Position numbers and translations under genes: made by a program. A stretch of DNA of 32,463 bases from Candidatus Bathyarchaeota archaeon. GTDB taxonomy: Archaea; Thermoproteota; Bathyarchaeia; Bathyarchaeales; SOJC01. Below the pieces are notes generated by a model that saw nothing but the letters and a program-made list of their open reading frames with translations, had not been told where the DNA came from and made no database searches. How positions within the stretch are numbered: the stretch's first letter is position 1; every line of letters begins with the position of its first letter. Below, in pieces: positions 15,657 through 24,659 of this stretch. Where the stretch lies: NCBI GenBank assembly GCA_020354575.1, contig CP070649.1, positions 915,170-947,632 of the forward strand. Direction: 5' to 3'.

Positions 15657-16733
15657 CTATCTTTCTCGCTTTCCCTCGATGAATTCCTCTACCCATCTCC
15701 TTGCCAGGTCATCAGGAATTTGGACGGGTGGATGTTTGAAGGCGTAGGAGGATATGCTGGTCAAAGGCCCTGAAACTCTTCTATCTTGCGCAAGTTTTAC
15801 AGCTCTTATGACATCTATAGCAACGCCTGCACTGTTGGGGGAATCTTCAACCTCCAGTTTTGCTCTAACTGAGATAGGCTGGTCTCCAAATTTTCGTCCT
15901 TTAATATACAAATAACAAATTTTCTTGTCCTCAAGGAAGGGCACATAGTCAGAAGGTCCAATGCGGGTTGGAACCGCATAAGGAACAAGGCTTGTAACTG
16001 CCTCGGTCTTGCTAATCCGCTTTGTCTTCAGTCTATCTTCAACAGTCATGTTCAAGAAATCCGTGTTTCCACCAAGATTAAGTTGATAAGTCTCCTCAAT
16101 TTTGATTCCTCGATCAACGCACAACCTTGCTAAATTTCGATGCAAAATTGTGGCACCAAGTTGGCTCTTTATGTCATCACCTGCGATGGGAAGTCCATGG
16201 TCTCTAAACTTCTTACTCCAATTTTCATCTGAAGCAATAAATTCTGGAATGCAGTTGACGAGAGCACATTTTGCCGCAATACATGCTTCAGCATAATGCA
16301 AGGTCGCCTTGTGACTTCCTACTGGCAGGAAATTTACCAGCATATCAGCTTGTGTCTCTGAGAGGATTTGCGAAACATCAGAAACCTCGGTTTCTTTATC
16401 ATCATATGCATGAAAGGGTGTCTTCATATGAGATGCCACACCATCAAGTGCAGGTCCTGGAACCACTTTGACTCCTATAGGAGGGACATCAGCAAACTTC
16501 GTGCAAACATTTGGTTGCACCCATATAGCCTCTGCTAGATCTTTTCCAATCTTATATTGATTAACGTCGAAAGCAGCTACACACTTGATGTTGCGAACAT
16601 GGTACCCACCAAAAATTACATGCATGAGCCCAGGCACCTTAGTCTCTTCTTTTGCGTTTTTATAGTACTCAATGCCTTGGACCAAAGCTGAAGCGCAATT
16701 ACCAACCCCAGCTATTGCAATCCTGATTTCCAT
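15657..16733 (-). CDS. ino1: Myo-inositol-1-phosphate synthase
   Basis: 358 aa, canonical archaeal type. Motifs: AGVGNCASALVQG (NAD binding), FDVNQYKIGKDL, GDDIKSQLGATILHRNLA, YQLNLGGNTDFLNM, and the catalytic-lysine segment RLKTKRISKTEAV. It would make L-myo-inositol-1-phosphate for archaetidylinositol lipids or compatible solutes. It is convergent with its paralogue (121 bp between stops); the pair share about the whole length, so they arose by an old duplication, not a recent tandem copy. No lipid synthase or inositol phosphatase lies next to it. Confidence 0.93.
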   Translation of the reverse strand: MEIRIAIAGVGNCASALVQGIEYYKNAKEETKVPGLMHVIFGGYHVRNIKCVAAFDVNQYKIGKDLAEAIWVQPNVCTKFADVPPIGVKVVPGPALDGVASHMKTPFHAYDDKETEVSDVSQILSETQADMLVNFLPVGSHKATLHYAEACIAAKCALVNCIPEFIASDENWSKKFRDHGLPIAGDDIKSQLGATILHRNLARLCVDRGIKIEETYQLNLGGNTDFLNMTVEDRLKTKRISKTEAVTSLVPYAVPTRIGPSDYVPFLEDKKICYLYIKGRKFGDQPISVRAKLEVEDSPNSAGVAIDVIRAVKLAQDRRVSGPLTSISSYAFKHPPVQIPDDLARRWVEEFIEGKRER

Positions 16734-16876
16734 TAAAGTCGCCTGACAAGATTACTAATTCCACATATAAATTGATACGAAATACCCATGTCCCTGTCCC
16801 CACACATATTAATGGAAGATCTAACGACCAAAGGGTGTCTTACCTGTTCAAGTCGAGGTTTAAGATTCGGTCGAAG

Positions 16877-17398
16877 TTAACCTATTGCAAGAATACCCTC
16901 AAAAATTTGAGCTTCGTCTACCTTCAACTCTCTGGCCAACCAAAGTTTCAATAACTTCTCATCTTTAGGCAATTCACCATTATATGTTAAAACTCGCCCA
17001 TTCTTCAAAGCATCAGCCTGAAAACTCTTCTCGGTTTCTCTAAACAGGAATGAAACTGTGTCTGCACTCTTCGCTAAAGTTTTGAAGTCATCCCATTGCT
17101 TACATCGAACTATAACCGGTGGGCCTTTTAGATGGGGGGTCGCTTGCACAGGCGATGGTTGTGTTCCAGGAGAAGAAAAAGTATTAATCAATCCTGTAAT
17201 CTCATTTTGCAGTGTGGAAAGGCGTTCTTCAACTCTATCAATTTTGTCGCCCATTTCCCCAGTTTGGCCAACAGAAGATGTTACGTTGCTCAGTTCCCCG
17301 ATTAAACGGTCTAAATCCTTCTCATGTTCCCTCAGAACATTAATAATAAAATCGAGTGCTTCCAAGGCTTCATCTTTTGAAGGAGTTTTTTTTACCAT
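16877..17398 (-). CDS. Unknown protein with N-terminal coiled coil
   Basis: 173 aa, family not recognised. Residues 1-75 are helical with heptad character (ALDFIINVLREHEKDLDRLI, then DRVEERLSTLQNEITGLI). A Ser/Pro/Gln linker follows (about 76-90). Residues 95-173 make a compact alpha/beta domain (PPVIVRCKQWDDFKTLAKSA, SFLFRETEKSFQADAL, VLTYNGELPKDEKLLKLWLARELKV). No membrane segment. The end domain looks like a small ligand- or partner-binding module on an oligomerising stalk. GAGGAG lies upstream of ATG, and a T-rich TATA-like stretch is near 17437. Confidence 0.75.
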   Translation of the reverse strand: MVKKTPSKDEALEALDFIINVLREHEKDLDRLIGELSNVTSSVGQTGEMGDKIDRVEERLSTLQNEITGLINTFSSPGTQPSPVQATPHLKGPPVIVRCKQWDDFKTLAKSADTVSFLFRETEKSFQADALKNGRVLTYNGELPKDEKLLKLWLARELKVDEAQIFEGILAIG

Positions 17399-17730
17399 TT
17401 AGCTCGGGTTTCTCCTCGCAAGGTCTTCAGAATAATAAAAAGTATGCAAGATAGATAAAGCTAGTGCATCGAGAAACAATATCCCTATGAATACCCAGCT
17501 ATCCGTATTGTGAATATAAAGTCTTGTGAATATGTATCGTTTGCAAATGTTGTACTAGTATACAGATAAAAGAAACCCAGTAAAGTTTTCAGATAGTGAA
17601 TACATTATGCTAATGAGCAAATCGAGAGCATCCTTAATAATCATTCAGAATTAAGTGAAAGCCATGGGCGTCCTTTCAAGAGCAAAATATTTTAACTCAC
17701 AACCCCAAACATAGAGATGAGGAAAAACAA
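17399..17730. other. Intergenic region between divergent genes
   Basis: About 330 bp, AT-rich. It carries promoters for the flanking divergent genes: TATA-like TTTTTATTA near 17437 on the minus side and AAATATTTTA at 17685-17694 on the plus side, 41 bp before the next ATG. A TTGTGAATAT direct repeat occurs at 17508 and 17524. No ORF with coding character is seen. Confidence 0.5.
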
Positions 17731-17979
17731 ATGCCAGTAGCTTTTGTTCTAATAAACACGGAAATAGGATCCGAAAGCGAGGTTCTGAAAACTTTGAAAA
17801 GTGTTGAGGGAGTGGTCGAAGCCTACGCAGTTTATGGAGTTTATGACGTTGTCGCAAAAATAACTGCAAACACTATGGATAAGCTCAAAGAAATAGTTAC
17901 ATGGCATGTACGACGACTCGACAAAGTTCGTTCAACACTGACCATGATTGTCGTAGAGGAACCTTCAACACCCAAGTGA
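17731..17979 (+). CDS. Stand-alone Lrp/AsnC effector (RAM) domain protein
   Basis: 82 aa, consisting only of the ligand-binding alpha/beta sandwich of Lrp/AsnC regulators, without the helix-turn-helix. Seen: strand MPVAFVLINTEIGSE, helix EVLKTLKSVEGV, VEAYAVYGVYDVVAKITA, helix MDKLKEIV, and final strand STLTMIVVEEP. Such proteins form ring oligomers and bind amino acids, and can modulate full-length Lrp proteins. A GATGAGG site precedes ATG, and a TATA box is at 17685-17694. No partner Lrp gene is nearby. Confidence 0.9.
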   Translation: MPVAFVLINTEIGSESEVLKTLKSVEGVVEAYAVYGVYDVVAKITANTMDKLKEIVTWHVRRLDKVRSTLTMIVVEEPSTPK

Positions 17980-17998
17980 TTTTTCCCCTTTTTTTGGG
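17980..17998 (+). terminator. Poly-T terminator-like tract
   Basis: Directly after the stop codon are two T-runs, TTTTT and TTTTTTT, split by CCCC and followed by GGG. T-rich tracts are the usual archaeal termination signal. Confidence 0.45.
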
Positions 17999-18071
17999 TT
18001 GGAACTTGACTCCCAGTCTAACTTAGCCGCGTTACTTCACATCTGTGGATCGGTTCAGGAAGGGAAAAAAA

Positions 18072-19313
18072 TTGGTGGACCCAGTTACACTTGCATTGAT
18101 CTTAGGAGGCTCAATCATTGTGATAGGCTTCCTAGGAAATTATCTTTTTGAACAGACAGGTTTTCCCGACATGCTCTGGCTCATAATTTTGGGAATACTG
18201 CTTGGTCCACTAGCAGGTCTGATAGACGCTGCTTCCATAATGAGCTTGGCTCCATATCTAGCTAGTTTAGCTCTTGTCTTCATTTTGTTTGATGGAGGAA
18301 TGGCAATGAACATAGATCGCGTTGTCTCTGAAAGTCCACGAGCGATTGTCTTAGCTCTCACCGGTTTCACATTGAATGTGATAGCAATCACGCTCTTCAT
18401 GACCTACTTTGTCATACCAGGCGTACCTCTTTTGTATTCCTTGTTGTTTGGAACGATGCTGGGAGGCAGTAGCAGCATCGTAGTAATCTCGCTGGCTTCA
18501 AGAATAAAGGTTACTGAAAAGTGTTCAACAATATTAAGCTTGGAATCAGCGATCACCGATGTTCTATGCATTGTTTTTTCGTTGTTGATAATTGAGATTA
18601 TATTAAAAGGAACAGCTTTAGATTTGGTAATAATCAGCGGAGCGATAATCAACAGATTTTCAATTGGAGTAATCCTTGGAGTAGTCTTCGGCTTCGTTTG
18701 GATCAATGCATTAAAGAAAATTGCGAGAGCAACATATGCCTATATGTTGACCTTGGCTATCGTGCTCTTGGCATATGCGCTCTCAGAATTTCTAGGCGGA
18801 AGTGGCTCGCTCTCTTCCCTTCTTTTTGGCATCATGCTAGGCAACGAAAAGGCAATCTACCGAATGCTCAAGAGGGAAAATCCATCAAGTGCCGCTGTAG
18901 ATGTTGGCTTGAAAAGGTTTGAGTCTGAGGTTGCATTCTTCTTGAGGACGTACTTCTTCGTCTACATAGGGTTAATAGTTACAATTAGTAGTGTTACAAC
19001 CGTTATTATAGGAGTCGCCCTTTCTCTATCACTCTTGCTGCTTAGGTTTGGAGTCATAGCAGTCGCTACTTATCGGTGTAGTGATTTAGATAGAGAGCGC
19101 CCAATTATGAACATAATGCTCACAAGAGGCTTAGCAGCAGCTGTGCTGGCAACAGTTCCCTTGCAATACACTGATGTGACCAAATATCCCGAGGCAGGTC
19201 CCTTTTTCCAAACTTTGTCACCAATTTATGCTAATGTTGCCGTCGTAGTAATTTTGGCTACCGCGATTGTTGCCACCATTGGCATTCCCCTACTTAGAAG
19301 AAAGCACGCATAG
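18072..19313 (+). CDS. Cation:proton antiporter (CPA family)
   Basis: 413 aa and almost entirely membrane-embedded, about 12 helices. Typical of CPA sodium/proton or potassium/proton exchangers: FPDMLWLIILGILLGPLAGL near the N-terminus, ALVFILFDGGMAMN, GTMLGGSSSIVVISL, LSLESAITDVLCIV (the ESAITD element resembling the ion-binding motif ES/ND) and LFGIMLGNE. Function: pH and ion homeostasis. No C-terminal TrkA domain. The frame opens at GTG 18045, but AGGAAGGG lies 7 bases before TTG 18072, giving (M)VDPVTLALILGG, which is a more usual N-terminus; GTG 18075 is also possible. Confidence 0.88.
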   Translation: MVDPVTLALILGGSIIVIGFLGNYLFEQTGFPDMLWLIILGILLGPLAGLIDAASIMSLAPYLASLALVFILFDGGMAMNIDRVVSESPRAIVLALTGFTLNVIAITLFMTYFVIPGVPLLYSLLFGTMLGGSSSIVVISLASRIKVTEKCSTILSLESAITDVLCIVFSLLIIEIILKGTALDLVIISGAIINRFSIGVILGVVFGFVWINALKKIARATYAYMLTLAIVLLAYALSEFLGGSGSLSSLLFGIMLGNEKAIYRMLKRENPSSAAVDVGLKRFESEVAFFLRTYFFVYIGLIVTISSVTTVIIGVALSLSLLLLRFGVIAVATYRCSDLDRERPIMNIMLTRGLAAAVLATVPLQYTDVTKYPEAGPFFQTLSPIYANVAVVVILATAIVATIGIPLLRRKHA

Positions 19314-19394
19314 TTACGCGGGCAAACGCGGACAGAAGATAGCCACATAGAAAGACCTAAGTATAATCGGACATGCAGAAAGCGGTGAAGGTTC

Positions 19395-20726
19395 ATGGCC
19401 ACTCTACACATAGGCTTCGATGACACAGATTCTCCAAGAGGAGGATGCACTACATATATAGCAGCAATATTGGTAGAAAAATTACTCAAGATAGGGATAA
19501 CTTTCAAAGATTATCCGAATCTCATCCGTTTAAACCCAAATGTACCCTGGAAGACTCGAGGTAATGGCGCTCTTTGCCTTCGAATTGTACATGAAGAAGA
19601 CGAAGCAGACACAATAATTGACACCGTAACTGACACTGTAGAAGAGCATTCTGATTTGTCTTGTAGAAATACCGACCCAGGTGTTGTTTTCTTTCAAAAC
19701 GCGCGAATTCCTCGTAAAATTCGGATTTTCGCGAAGAGAACGATTCAAAGTGTCGTAAATATGGAGGAAGCTTTGAGACTTATCAAGAAATTCAACGCAG
19801 AGGCATTCGGTTTGGGATCGGGCTATGGTATAGTTGGAGCCCTAGCTGCAATTGGTGAAACCTTAATTGGCGATCATACTTTCGAAGTTATAGCATATAG
19901 GACTAAAACAAGACGAAATACTCTACGCCAAATAGATGCCAATTCAGTAAAGGAAATGGACCAGAAGACTTCGCCAAATACCTTCAACAATATTGATCCT
20001 GAAACCCGGCGAATTCTTATAACCCCAAGAGGCCCAGATCCCATTCTTTATGGCATAAGAGGAGAAACAGCAGAAGTAGTAATTCAAGCTCATAAAATGA
20101 TCCAAACCTTAGAACCTGTTGAGAGATGGGTAGTTTTTCGAACTAATCATGGAACGGATGCCCATTTACATGAAATCCAAAAAATAAGTGAGATCAAACC
20201 TTACCATCCAGTTATCGCAACTGGCACAGTTGCTTCTCAGCCAAAGATAGTTCCAAGAAGACATAGAATATTCTCCTTAGCGGATGAAACGGGGAAAGTC
20301 GACTGTGCAGCATATGAACCGACAGGGACTCTACGAAAAGTAGTAAGGCAATTAATTGTTGGTGATTGTGTCGAGGTTCATGGAGGCGCCAAACCACGTT
20401 CGACCAGGACCCCATTGACCATTAACCTTGAAAAGCTGCGAATCCTCAGTCTAGCGCCTAAACTAAAGTTCAGGAATCCTGTGTGTCTGGAGTGTGGCAA
20501 ACGAATGAACTCCATGGGCACGGATCAAGGGTTCAGATGTTCAAAATGTAATTATCGATCCATAAAGGCGCAGAAGACAATGATTAAAGAGAAACGTGTG
20601 CTAAATCAGGGGCTCTTCATCACATCTCCTCGATCGCAAAGACATCTGACCAAGCCTTTCAGCCGTTATGGAAAAGAAAAGGCAGGGAAACCCGCAAAAA
20701 TCTTACCTCAATGGCATTGCCCATAA
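19395..20726 (+). CDS. tiaS: tRNA(Ile2) 2-agmatinylcytidine synthetase
   Basis: Attaches agmatine to C34 of the CAU-anticodon tRNA-Ile so that it reads AUA; an archaeal core gene. 443 aa. Order: N-terminal HIGFDDTDSPRGGCTTY (kinase-like catalytic domain that phosphorylates C2), central GSGYGIVGALAAIG, an OB-fold (VIATGTVASQPKIVPRRH, RIFSLADETGKVDCAAYEPTG), and a zinc ribbon CLECGKRM...CSKCNYR. All expected domains are present. GGTGAAGG precedes the ATG. Confidence 0.96.
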   Translation: MATLHIGFDDTDSPRGGCTTYIAAILVEKLLKIGITFKDYPNLIRLNPNVPWKTRGNGALCLRIVHEEDEADTIIDTVTDTVEEHSDLSCRNTDPGVVFFQNARIPRKIRIFAKRTIQSVVNMEEALRLIKKFNAEAFGLGSGYGIVGALAAIGETLIGDHTFEVIAYRTKTRRNTLRQIDANSVKEMDQKTSPNTFNNIDPETRRILITPRGPDPILYGIRGETAEVVIQAHKMIQTLEPVERWVVFRTNHGTDAHLHEIQKISEIKPYHPVIATGTVASQPKIVPRRHRIFSLADETGKVDCAAYEPTGTLRKVVRQLIVGDCVEVHGGAKPRSTRTPLTINLEKLRILSLAPKLKFRNPVCLECGKRMNSMGTDQGFRCSKCNYRSIKAQKTMIKEKRVLNQGLFITSPRSQRHLTKPFSRYGKEKAGKPAKILPQWHCP

Positions 20727-20727
20727 C

Positions 20728-20976
20728 CTATTCTCCTTTTGTCTTGAACATCTCAAAAAGCAAGTTGTAAAGCTCTTCTCCACCTTCAACCCTAGTAAAA
20801 AGATCTTTCTCTGCTTTCAAGATACGACTAGCGATGTTGTAGGTTTTACGCCATTCCAACTCTTTCCACATTAACCTGTAATTCTTATGTTCAATCCATG
20901 CCCTGAAAATTAGGACGATAAACATACACAAAGTAACTATCAAGTTCAGCAAATATAATTGCAGCAAATCCAACAA
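20728..20976 (-). CDS. Small single-pass membrane protein
   Basis: 82 aa from TTG at 20976, which follows AAGGAG by 7 bases. The open frame extends to ATG 21081, but that would overlap the trmB-like gene by 49 bp and has no ribosome site. The protein has one membrane helix (LLNLIVTLCMFIVLIF), then a cytoplasmic helical tail with WKELEWRKTYNIASRIL and EELYNLLFEMF. No family is recognised. It lies 56 bp after the TrmB-family regulator and is probably cotranscribed. Its stop is adjacent to the stop of tiaS. Confidence 0.6.
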   Translation of the reverse strand: MLDLLQLYLLNLIVTLCMFIVLIFRAWIEHKNYRLMWKELEWRKTYNIASRILKAEKDLFTRVEGGEELYNLLFEMFKTKGE

Positions 20977-21032
20977 CAACGTGCTCCTTGGATAAATCCA
21001 ATCATGTAGTAGAGCGCTTGCTATTTTTAAAA

Positions 21033-21959
21033 CTAACCAGAAGGGGAAATTGCAGTTTGAAGAGATTCTCCAACATTCCATAAACCTGAAAACAATTTCT
21101 CTGTTATCTTAGCAAAAGCCCCGTAATTTGTCCACAAAGCAGAGATCTTCACTCGCCTTGTTTTATTATAACAGCCTTTAGCGTACTTTCCTATCGTAAG
21201 AAGAAGGTATTCCTGATCTGACAGAATAAACGTAGGCATATCTTTAGCTTCAGATAAAGCAAACCTTACATCGATCGTCTCAGTTTTCTCTATGAAGAAT
21301 CGGTTTTTTGGCGATTCATAAGTCAACAACTTAACATTGTAATTTCTCTTTGCCGAGGAGTCCAACAAGTCAAAAAGCCCAGAGTGATAAAACCTAGCAA
21401 GATCTTCTTCAGATGTGAAGATCTTGATTTCTTTCTTAGCTTTTTTGACGATCTCAATAGCTTTCAGGTCAATCTGTTCTTCCCCTTCTAGTATCTGAAA
21501 GACCTCTTTTCTTTCATATTCCACTATTGGTTGCGGGAAAGATCGCCAGACTTCAACTAGCTCTCTCTTTTTTCGTTCTAACTGCCTTATTCTCAACTTC
21601 TTTGCTTCAATCAGAGTATCGACAGCACACTCAAAGGGTATGGCGATGAATTTCAGAGGCTTCTCAAACACGGATGATACGAGACCTTGTTTTTCCAAAT
21701 CTCGGAGTATCCGATATGTTTCCGTCCTGTGGAAGCTAAGCGCTTCGGAGATTTCACTTGCCTTTTGTTCCATGGAACGTGCGAGATACACATAAACCTG
21801 GATCTCATTCTTAGATAGCCCCAATTTCTGAAATAGGCTTTCAATCTCAACATGCCTGATTAACATGCCATCTTTTTTGATAAATTTCTGCAGGCCAGTG
21901 TTTTCGCTATAAGATTTGACAACATGCACGTGCTTCGGATCGTTTATCACTAGTTTCAT
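21033..21959 (-). CDS. TrmB-family transcription regulator
   Basis: 308 aa. A winged helix at about 40-105 (LFQKLGLSKNEIQVYVYLAR, ASEISEALSFHRTETYRILRDLEKQGLV), a coiled-coil linker (LIEAKKLRIRQLERKKRELVEV), then an effector domain with a phospholipase-D-like strand-helix pattern (KEIKIFTSEEDLARFYHSG), as in TrmB regulators. Thermococcal TrmB senses sugars, but no sugar operon is near and the effector here is unknown. GGAGAGG precedes the ATG. A perfect CTTCGA-A-TCGAAG palindrome 24 bp upstream is a likely site of autoregulation. Confidence 0.87.
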   Translation of the reverse strand: MKLVINDPKHVHVVKSYSENTGLQKFIKKDGMLIRHVEIESLFQKLGLSKNEIQVYVYLARSMEQKASEISEALSFHRTETYRILRDLEKQGLVSSVFEKPLKFIAIPFECAVDTLIEAKKLRIRQLERKKRELVEVWRSFPQPIVEYERKEVFQILEGEEQIDLKAIEIVKKAKKEIKIFTSEEDLARFYHSGLFDLLDSSAKRNYNVKLLTYESPKNRFFIEKTETIDVRFALSEAKDMPTFILSDQEYLLLTIGKYAKGCYNKTRRVKISALWTNYGAFAKITEKLFSGLWNVGESLQTAISPSG

Positions 21960-21982
21960 GAGTTAGCCCTCTCCATTAAATC

Positions 21983-21995
21983 CTTCGAATCGAAG
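21983..21995. promoter_or_regulatory. 13-bp palindrome, candidate operator
   Basis: CTTCGA-A-TCGAAG is a perfect dyad 24 bp before the TrmB-family start. A minus-strand TATA-like ATTAAAT lies about 25 bp further up (near 22012), placing the palindrome over the expected transcription start. Autoregulation is inferred. Confidence 0.5.
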
Positions 21996-22185
21996 CGACT
22001 CAAATTTAGATTTAATTTCTATTTTACCCTTCTGAACTTACAATATGAATATCAAATCAACAAGCGGATATATTCCTGAAAGAGACATATGAATGGATGC
22101 AAAATAAGGTGTATATTAAGATTGGAGATATTTTTCATAGTTACCATCTGTTCCCATCACTGAAAGGTTGTAGAAGGCAAAAAGC

Positions 22186-24357
22186 ATGGATTATTTCGGC
22201 GATGAAACTGTTACTGTTCAGGGAAAAAAATGGAAGTGGAAAACCTTCAAAACCACCGAAGGTTATCCCGTTTCTAATAATCTTCTCGATTGGGTGATTG
22301 GGCAAGAACGAGCTCTGAACGAATGCTATTTGTGTCTAGAAGAATGGGTTCACAAGCTAAAACATCTTGAAAAAGAAGAATGGTATGAGGCATGGAAAGA
22401 TCCTAACAAGGAAAAACCTAATACCACAAAAACTGCACCTCCTGGTCCTTATCTTCTTCTTCTAGGTGATCCTGGAACCGGAAAATCTCTCATTGGCAGA
22501 GCTTTGGCAGCTCATCTGACAGAGCTGTACAAGAAACAAAAGATACAATTACAAGATGTCATCTGTTGGCAGAATGAAATCATTCCAAGTGAACCAAAAA
22601 TTTCGTCCCATCCAGCAGGCGAAGGAAAAAACCTAATTTTCAAAGAAAAACTAAAGGAGACCAAAAAGCTCTTTCTTCAAAGGGTCGGAGTAAAAGCACT
22701 CACCTATTTAATGATAATAGTGGCCTCAATTTTCATGTTTGCAGGTTTTTACTATTTGTGGGGGCAAAAGGTACAGTGGGATGAAAATTTAGCGGGAGGC
22801 TTTGGAATCCCAATTCAGGAGGTGTATGGAGGCGACTTTACTAAATACATTTTAGATGCATTTGTTTCCATAGGTACCACCACTTTTCTTCCAGCAGGCA
22901 TGATGCTCATGTTCCTCATATTAGTAGTAGTTCTAGGACGCTTTGGAATGATGGGGGGAGCCAAAGGTGTAGGGGGAGCCAAAGCAACAACAGTGCCAAA
23001 ACTCATAGTAGACAATTCAAAAAAAGTAGCCCCTTTCATAGATTCAACAGGCCATGGGTCTGCACAACTATTCGGCAGCATTGCGTGGGATCCTCTGCAA
23101 ACTGGCGGATTAGGAACGCCGGAGCACCAGAGAGTCACAGTAGGCGATGTTCATCGGGCACATATGGGAATTATCTTCATTGATGAAATTAAGAATCTCA
23201 AACCCGCTGAAGCAGTTACTCTTTTGACTGTATTAGAAGATGGGCAGCTGCCAGTTACATTGAGAAGTCGCTGGGATGAAGGCAATACGGCAGCTATGGC
23301 TGTAGCTACTGAACCGATACCCTGCATGTGCTTTTTAGTAGGTGCAGGTAATTTCGACAGTATAGGTCAGATCCATCCTGCACTGATGGATAGAATATAT
23401 GGTTATGGCAAAGTAGTTAGAATGAATAATGACATGCCCAATAGTATGGAAAATCGTCGTAAATATGTTCAATTCATTGCTCAAGAAGTTGAGCGTTTCC
23501 ATTTAATTCCTTTCAGCAGGGACGCTTGTCGGGAAATCGTGGATGAAGGGCGTCGGCGAAGCAATAAAAGAGATAGATTGACAACAAGATTTCGTCCAAT
23601 GATATCGATAATCAAGACTGCTGCAACCTTGGCAATACTGGAAGGATGTGGAACTGTTGAAAAGAGGCATGTTGTTGATTCCATCGAAAAACACTGCAAA
23701 ACAATTCAAAAGCAGATTCTTGAACATCAGATAAGCGAGAGAGGGAAACTTCTCGACATTAGGCCAGAAGGGGCAAGACTTGGGCAAATCTATGGTTTAG
23801 CAGTTGTTTCCGATCCTTATAGTGGTGAAATGACAGGCAATGTGTTGACCGTTAAGGGTTTTCTGGATAAACGGGACAATGGAAAGAACAATCACTTAAA
23901 AGGATACTATAAGGTTACGGGAATAGCAAAGGGAGGAAAGGAACGATTCATAACAGATAGTGTTGCCAAAGTTAGAAGTGTTATCCTACAGAAATATGGG
24001 GCAGACATCGCTCAGGACTTTTTTACACATATAGATTTTGCTCAAGCTTATGGCATTGATGGACCAAGTGCAGGTGTTACAATGACTATTCTGCTTTGTT
24101 CTCTGATAGAAGGAAAGCCGATTCGTCAAGATGTTGCTGTCACTGGCGAGATTAATGTAGGTGTTGATGGAGAAGTCCCTGTCACAGCTGTGGGAGGATT
24201 GCATGAGAAAATCAAGGCTGCTGAAGCTTGGGGGTTCAAGAGAGTCATAATTCCTGCAAAGAATTACAAGCATTCAATAGACCCCCAAGATTACCATATA
24301 GAGGTAGTAGCTAGCGAGACTTTGGAAGGCTATTTAAAAGAGTGTCTAGTTGATTAG
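22186..24357 (+). CDS. lonB: Archaeal membrane-anchored ATP-dependent protease LonB
   Basis: 723 aa. AAA+ Walker A GDPGTGKS (94-101), a long insert carrying two membrane helices (about 165-190 and 235-260) between Walker A and B, Walker B IIFIDEIKN, then the Lon serine protease domain with catalytic Ser628 in GPSAGVTM and Lys675 in GLHEKIKAA. It degrades damaged and regulatory proteins at the membrane and is the main archaeal Lon. The insert around PAGEGKNLIFKEKL is typical. An AGAAGGC ribosome site precedes ATG. Slightly longer than common LonB because of an acidic-aromatic N-terminus and a spacer after the Walker A region. Confidence 0.96.
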   Translation: MDYFGDETVTVQGKKWKWKTFKTTEGYPVSNNLLDWVIGQERALNECYLCLEEWVHKLKHLEKEEWYEAWKDPNKEKPNTTKTAPPGPYLLLLGDPGTGKSLIGRALAAHLTELYKKQKIQLQDVICWQNEIIPSEPKISSHPAGEGKNLIFKEKLKETKKLFLQRVGVKALTYLMIIVASIFMFAGFYYLWGQKVQWDENLAGGFGIPIQEVYGGDFTKYILDAFVSIGTTTFLPAGMMLMFLILVVVLGRFGMMGGAKGVGGAKATTVPKLIVDNSKKVAPFIDSTGHGSAQLFGSIAWDPLQTGGLGTPEHQRVTVGDVHRAHMGIIFIDEIKNLKPAEAVTLLTVLEDGQLPVTLRSRWDEGNTAAMAVATEPIPCMCFLVGAGNFDSIGQIHPALMDRIYGYGKVVRMNNDMPNSMENRRKYVQFIAQEVERFHLIPFSRDACREIVDEGRRRSNKRDRLTTRFRPMISIIKTAATLAILEGCGTVEKRHVVDSIEKHCKTIQKQILEHQISERGKLLDIRPEGARLGQIYGLAVVSDPYSGEMTGNVLTVKGFLDKRDNGKNNHLKGYYKVTGIAKGGKERFITDSVAKVRSVILQKYGADIAQDFFTHIDFAQAYGIDGPSAGVTMTILLCSLIEGKPIRQDVAVTGEINVGVDGEVPVTAVGGLHEKIKAAEAWGFKRVIIPAKNYKHSIDPQDYHIEVVASETLEGYLKECLVD

Positions 24358-24460
24358 TGAAGCTCACAAGAACCCGAAGCAAAAACGGCTGATTTCCCCG
24401 TCACATAACCGAAAGAGCTAATTCTTAATTTGCTCTAGTTTTCTGATTAGAGGTGATGTT

Positions 24461-24616
24461 ATGGGGAAGAAAGAGAAGCGGACAGTTGAAGATACAGCTG
24501 AGAAAACCGGAGAGGTAATTGGTAAAGGTGTCAAGAAAGGCTGGGGAATTACCAAGGGCATTGGGAAAGGTTTTATGAAAGGCGTTAAAGGAGACAAGGA
24601 GAAGAAAGAAAAATAG
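24461..24616 (+). CDS. Small Lys/Gly-rich protein, 51 aa
   Basis: MGKKEKRTVEDTAEKTGEVIGKG followed by repeated KG steps (GKGVKKGWGITKGIGKGFMKG) and a charged tail. AGAGGTGAT lies just before the ATG, a good ribosome site. About 16 of 51 residues are Lys and 11 Gly; the GxGKG spacing at intervals of 4 suggests an amphipathic basic helix that could bind membrane or nucleic acid. It lies 100 bp after lonB, before tRNA-Arg. Family not recognised. Confidence 0.65.
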   Translation: MGKKEKRTVEDTAEKTGEVIGKGVKKGWGITKGIGKGFMKGVKGDKEKKEK

Positions 24617-24659
24617 ATTAGCCAAGATCCAGATTCTCCCTTAACAAGCGTGCACTTAA

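Noticed and set aside
22097-22297. 66-aa plus-strand ORF in front of and into lonB.
   Set aside because: Overlaps the lonB start in another frame, with no ribosome site.
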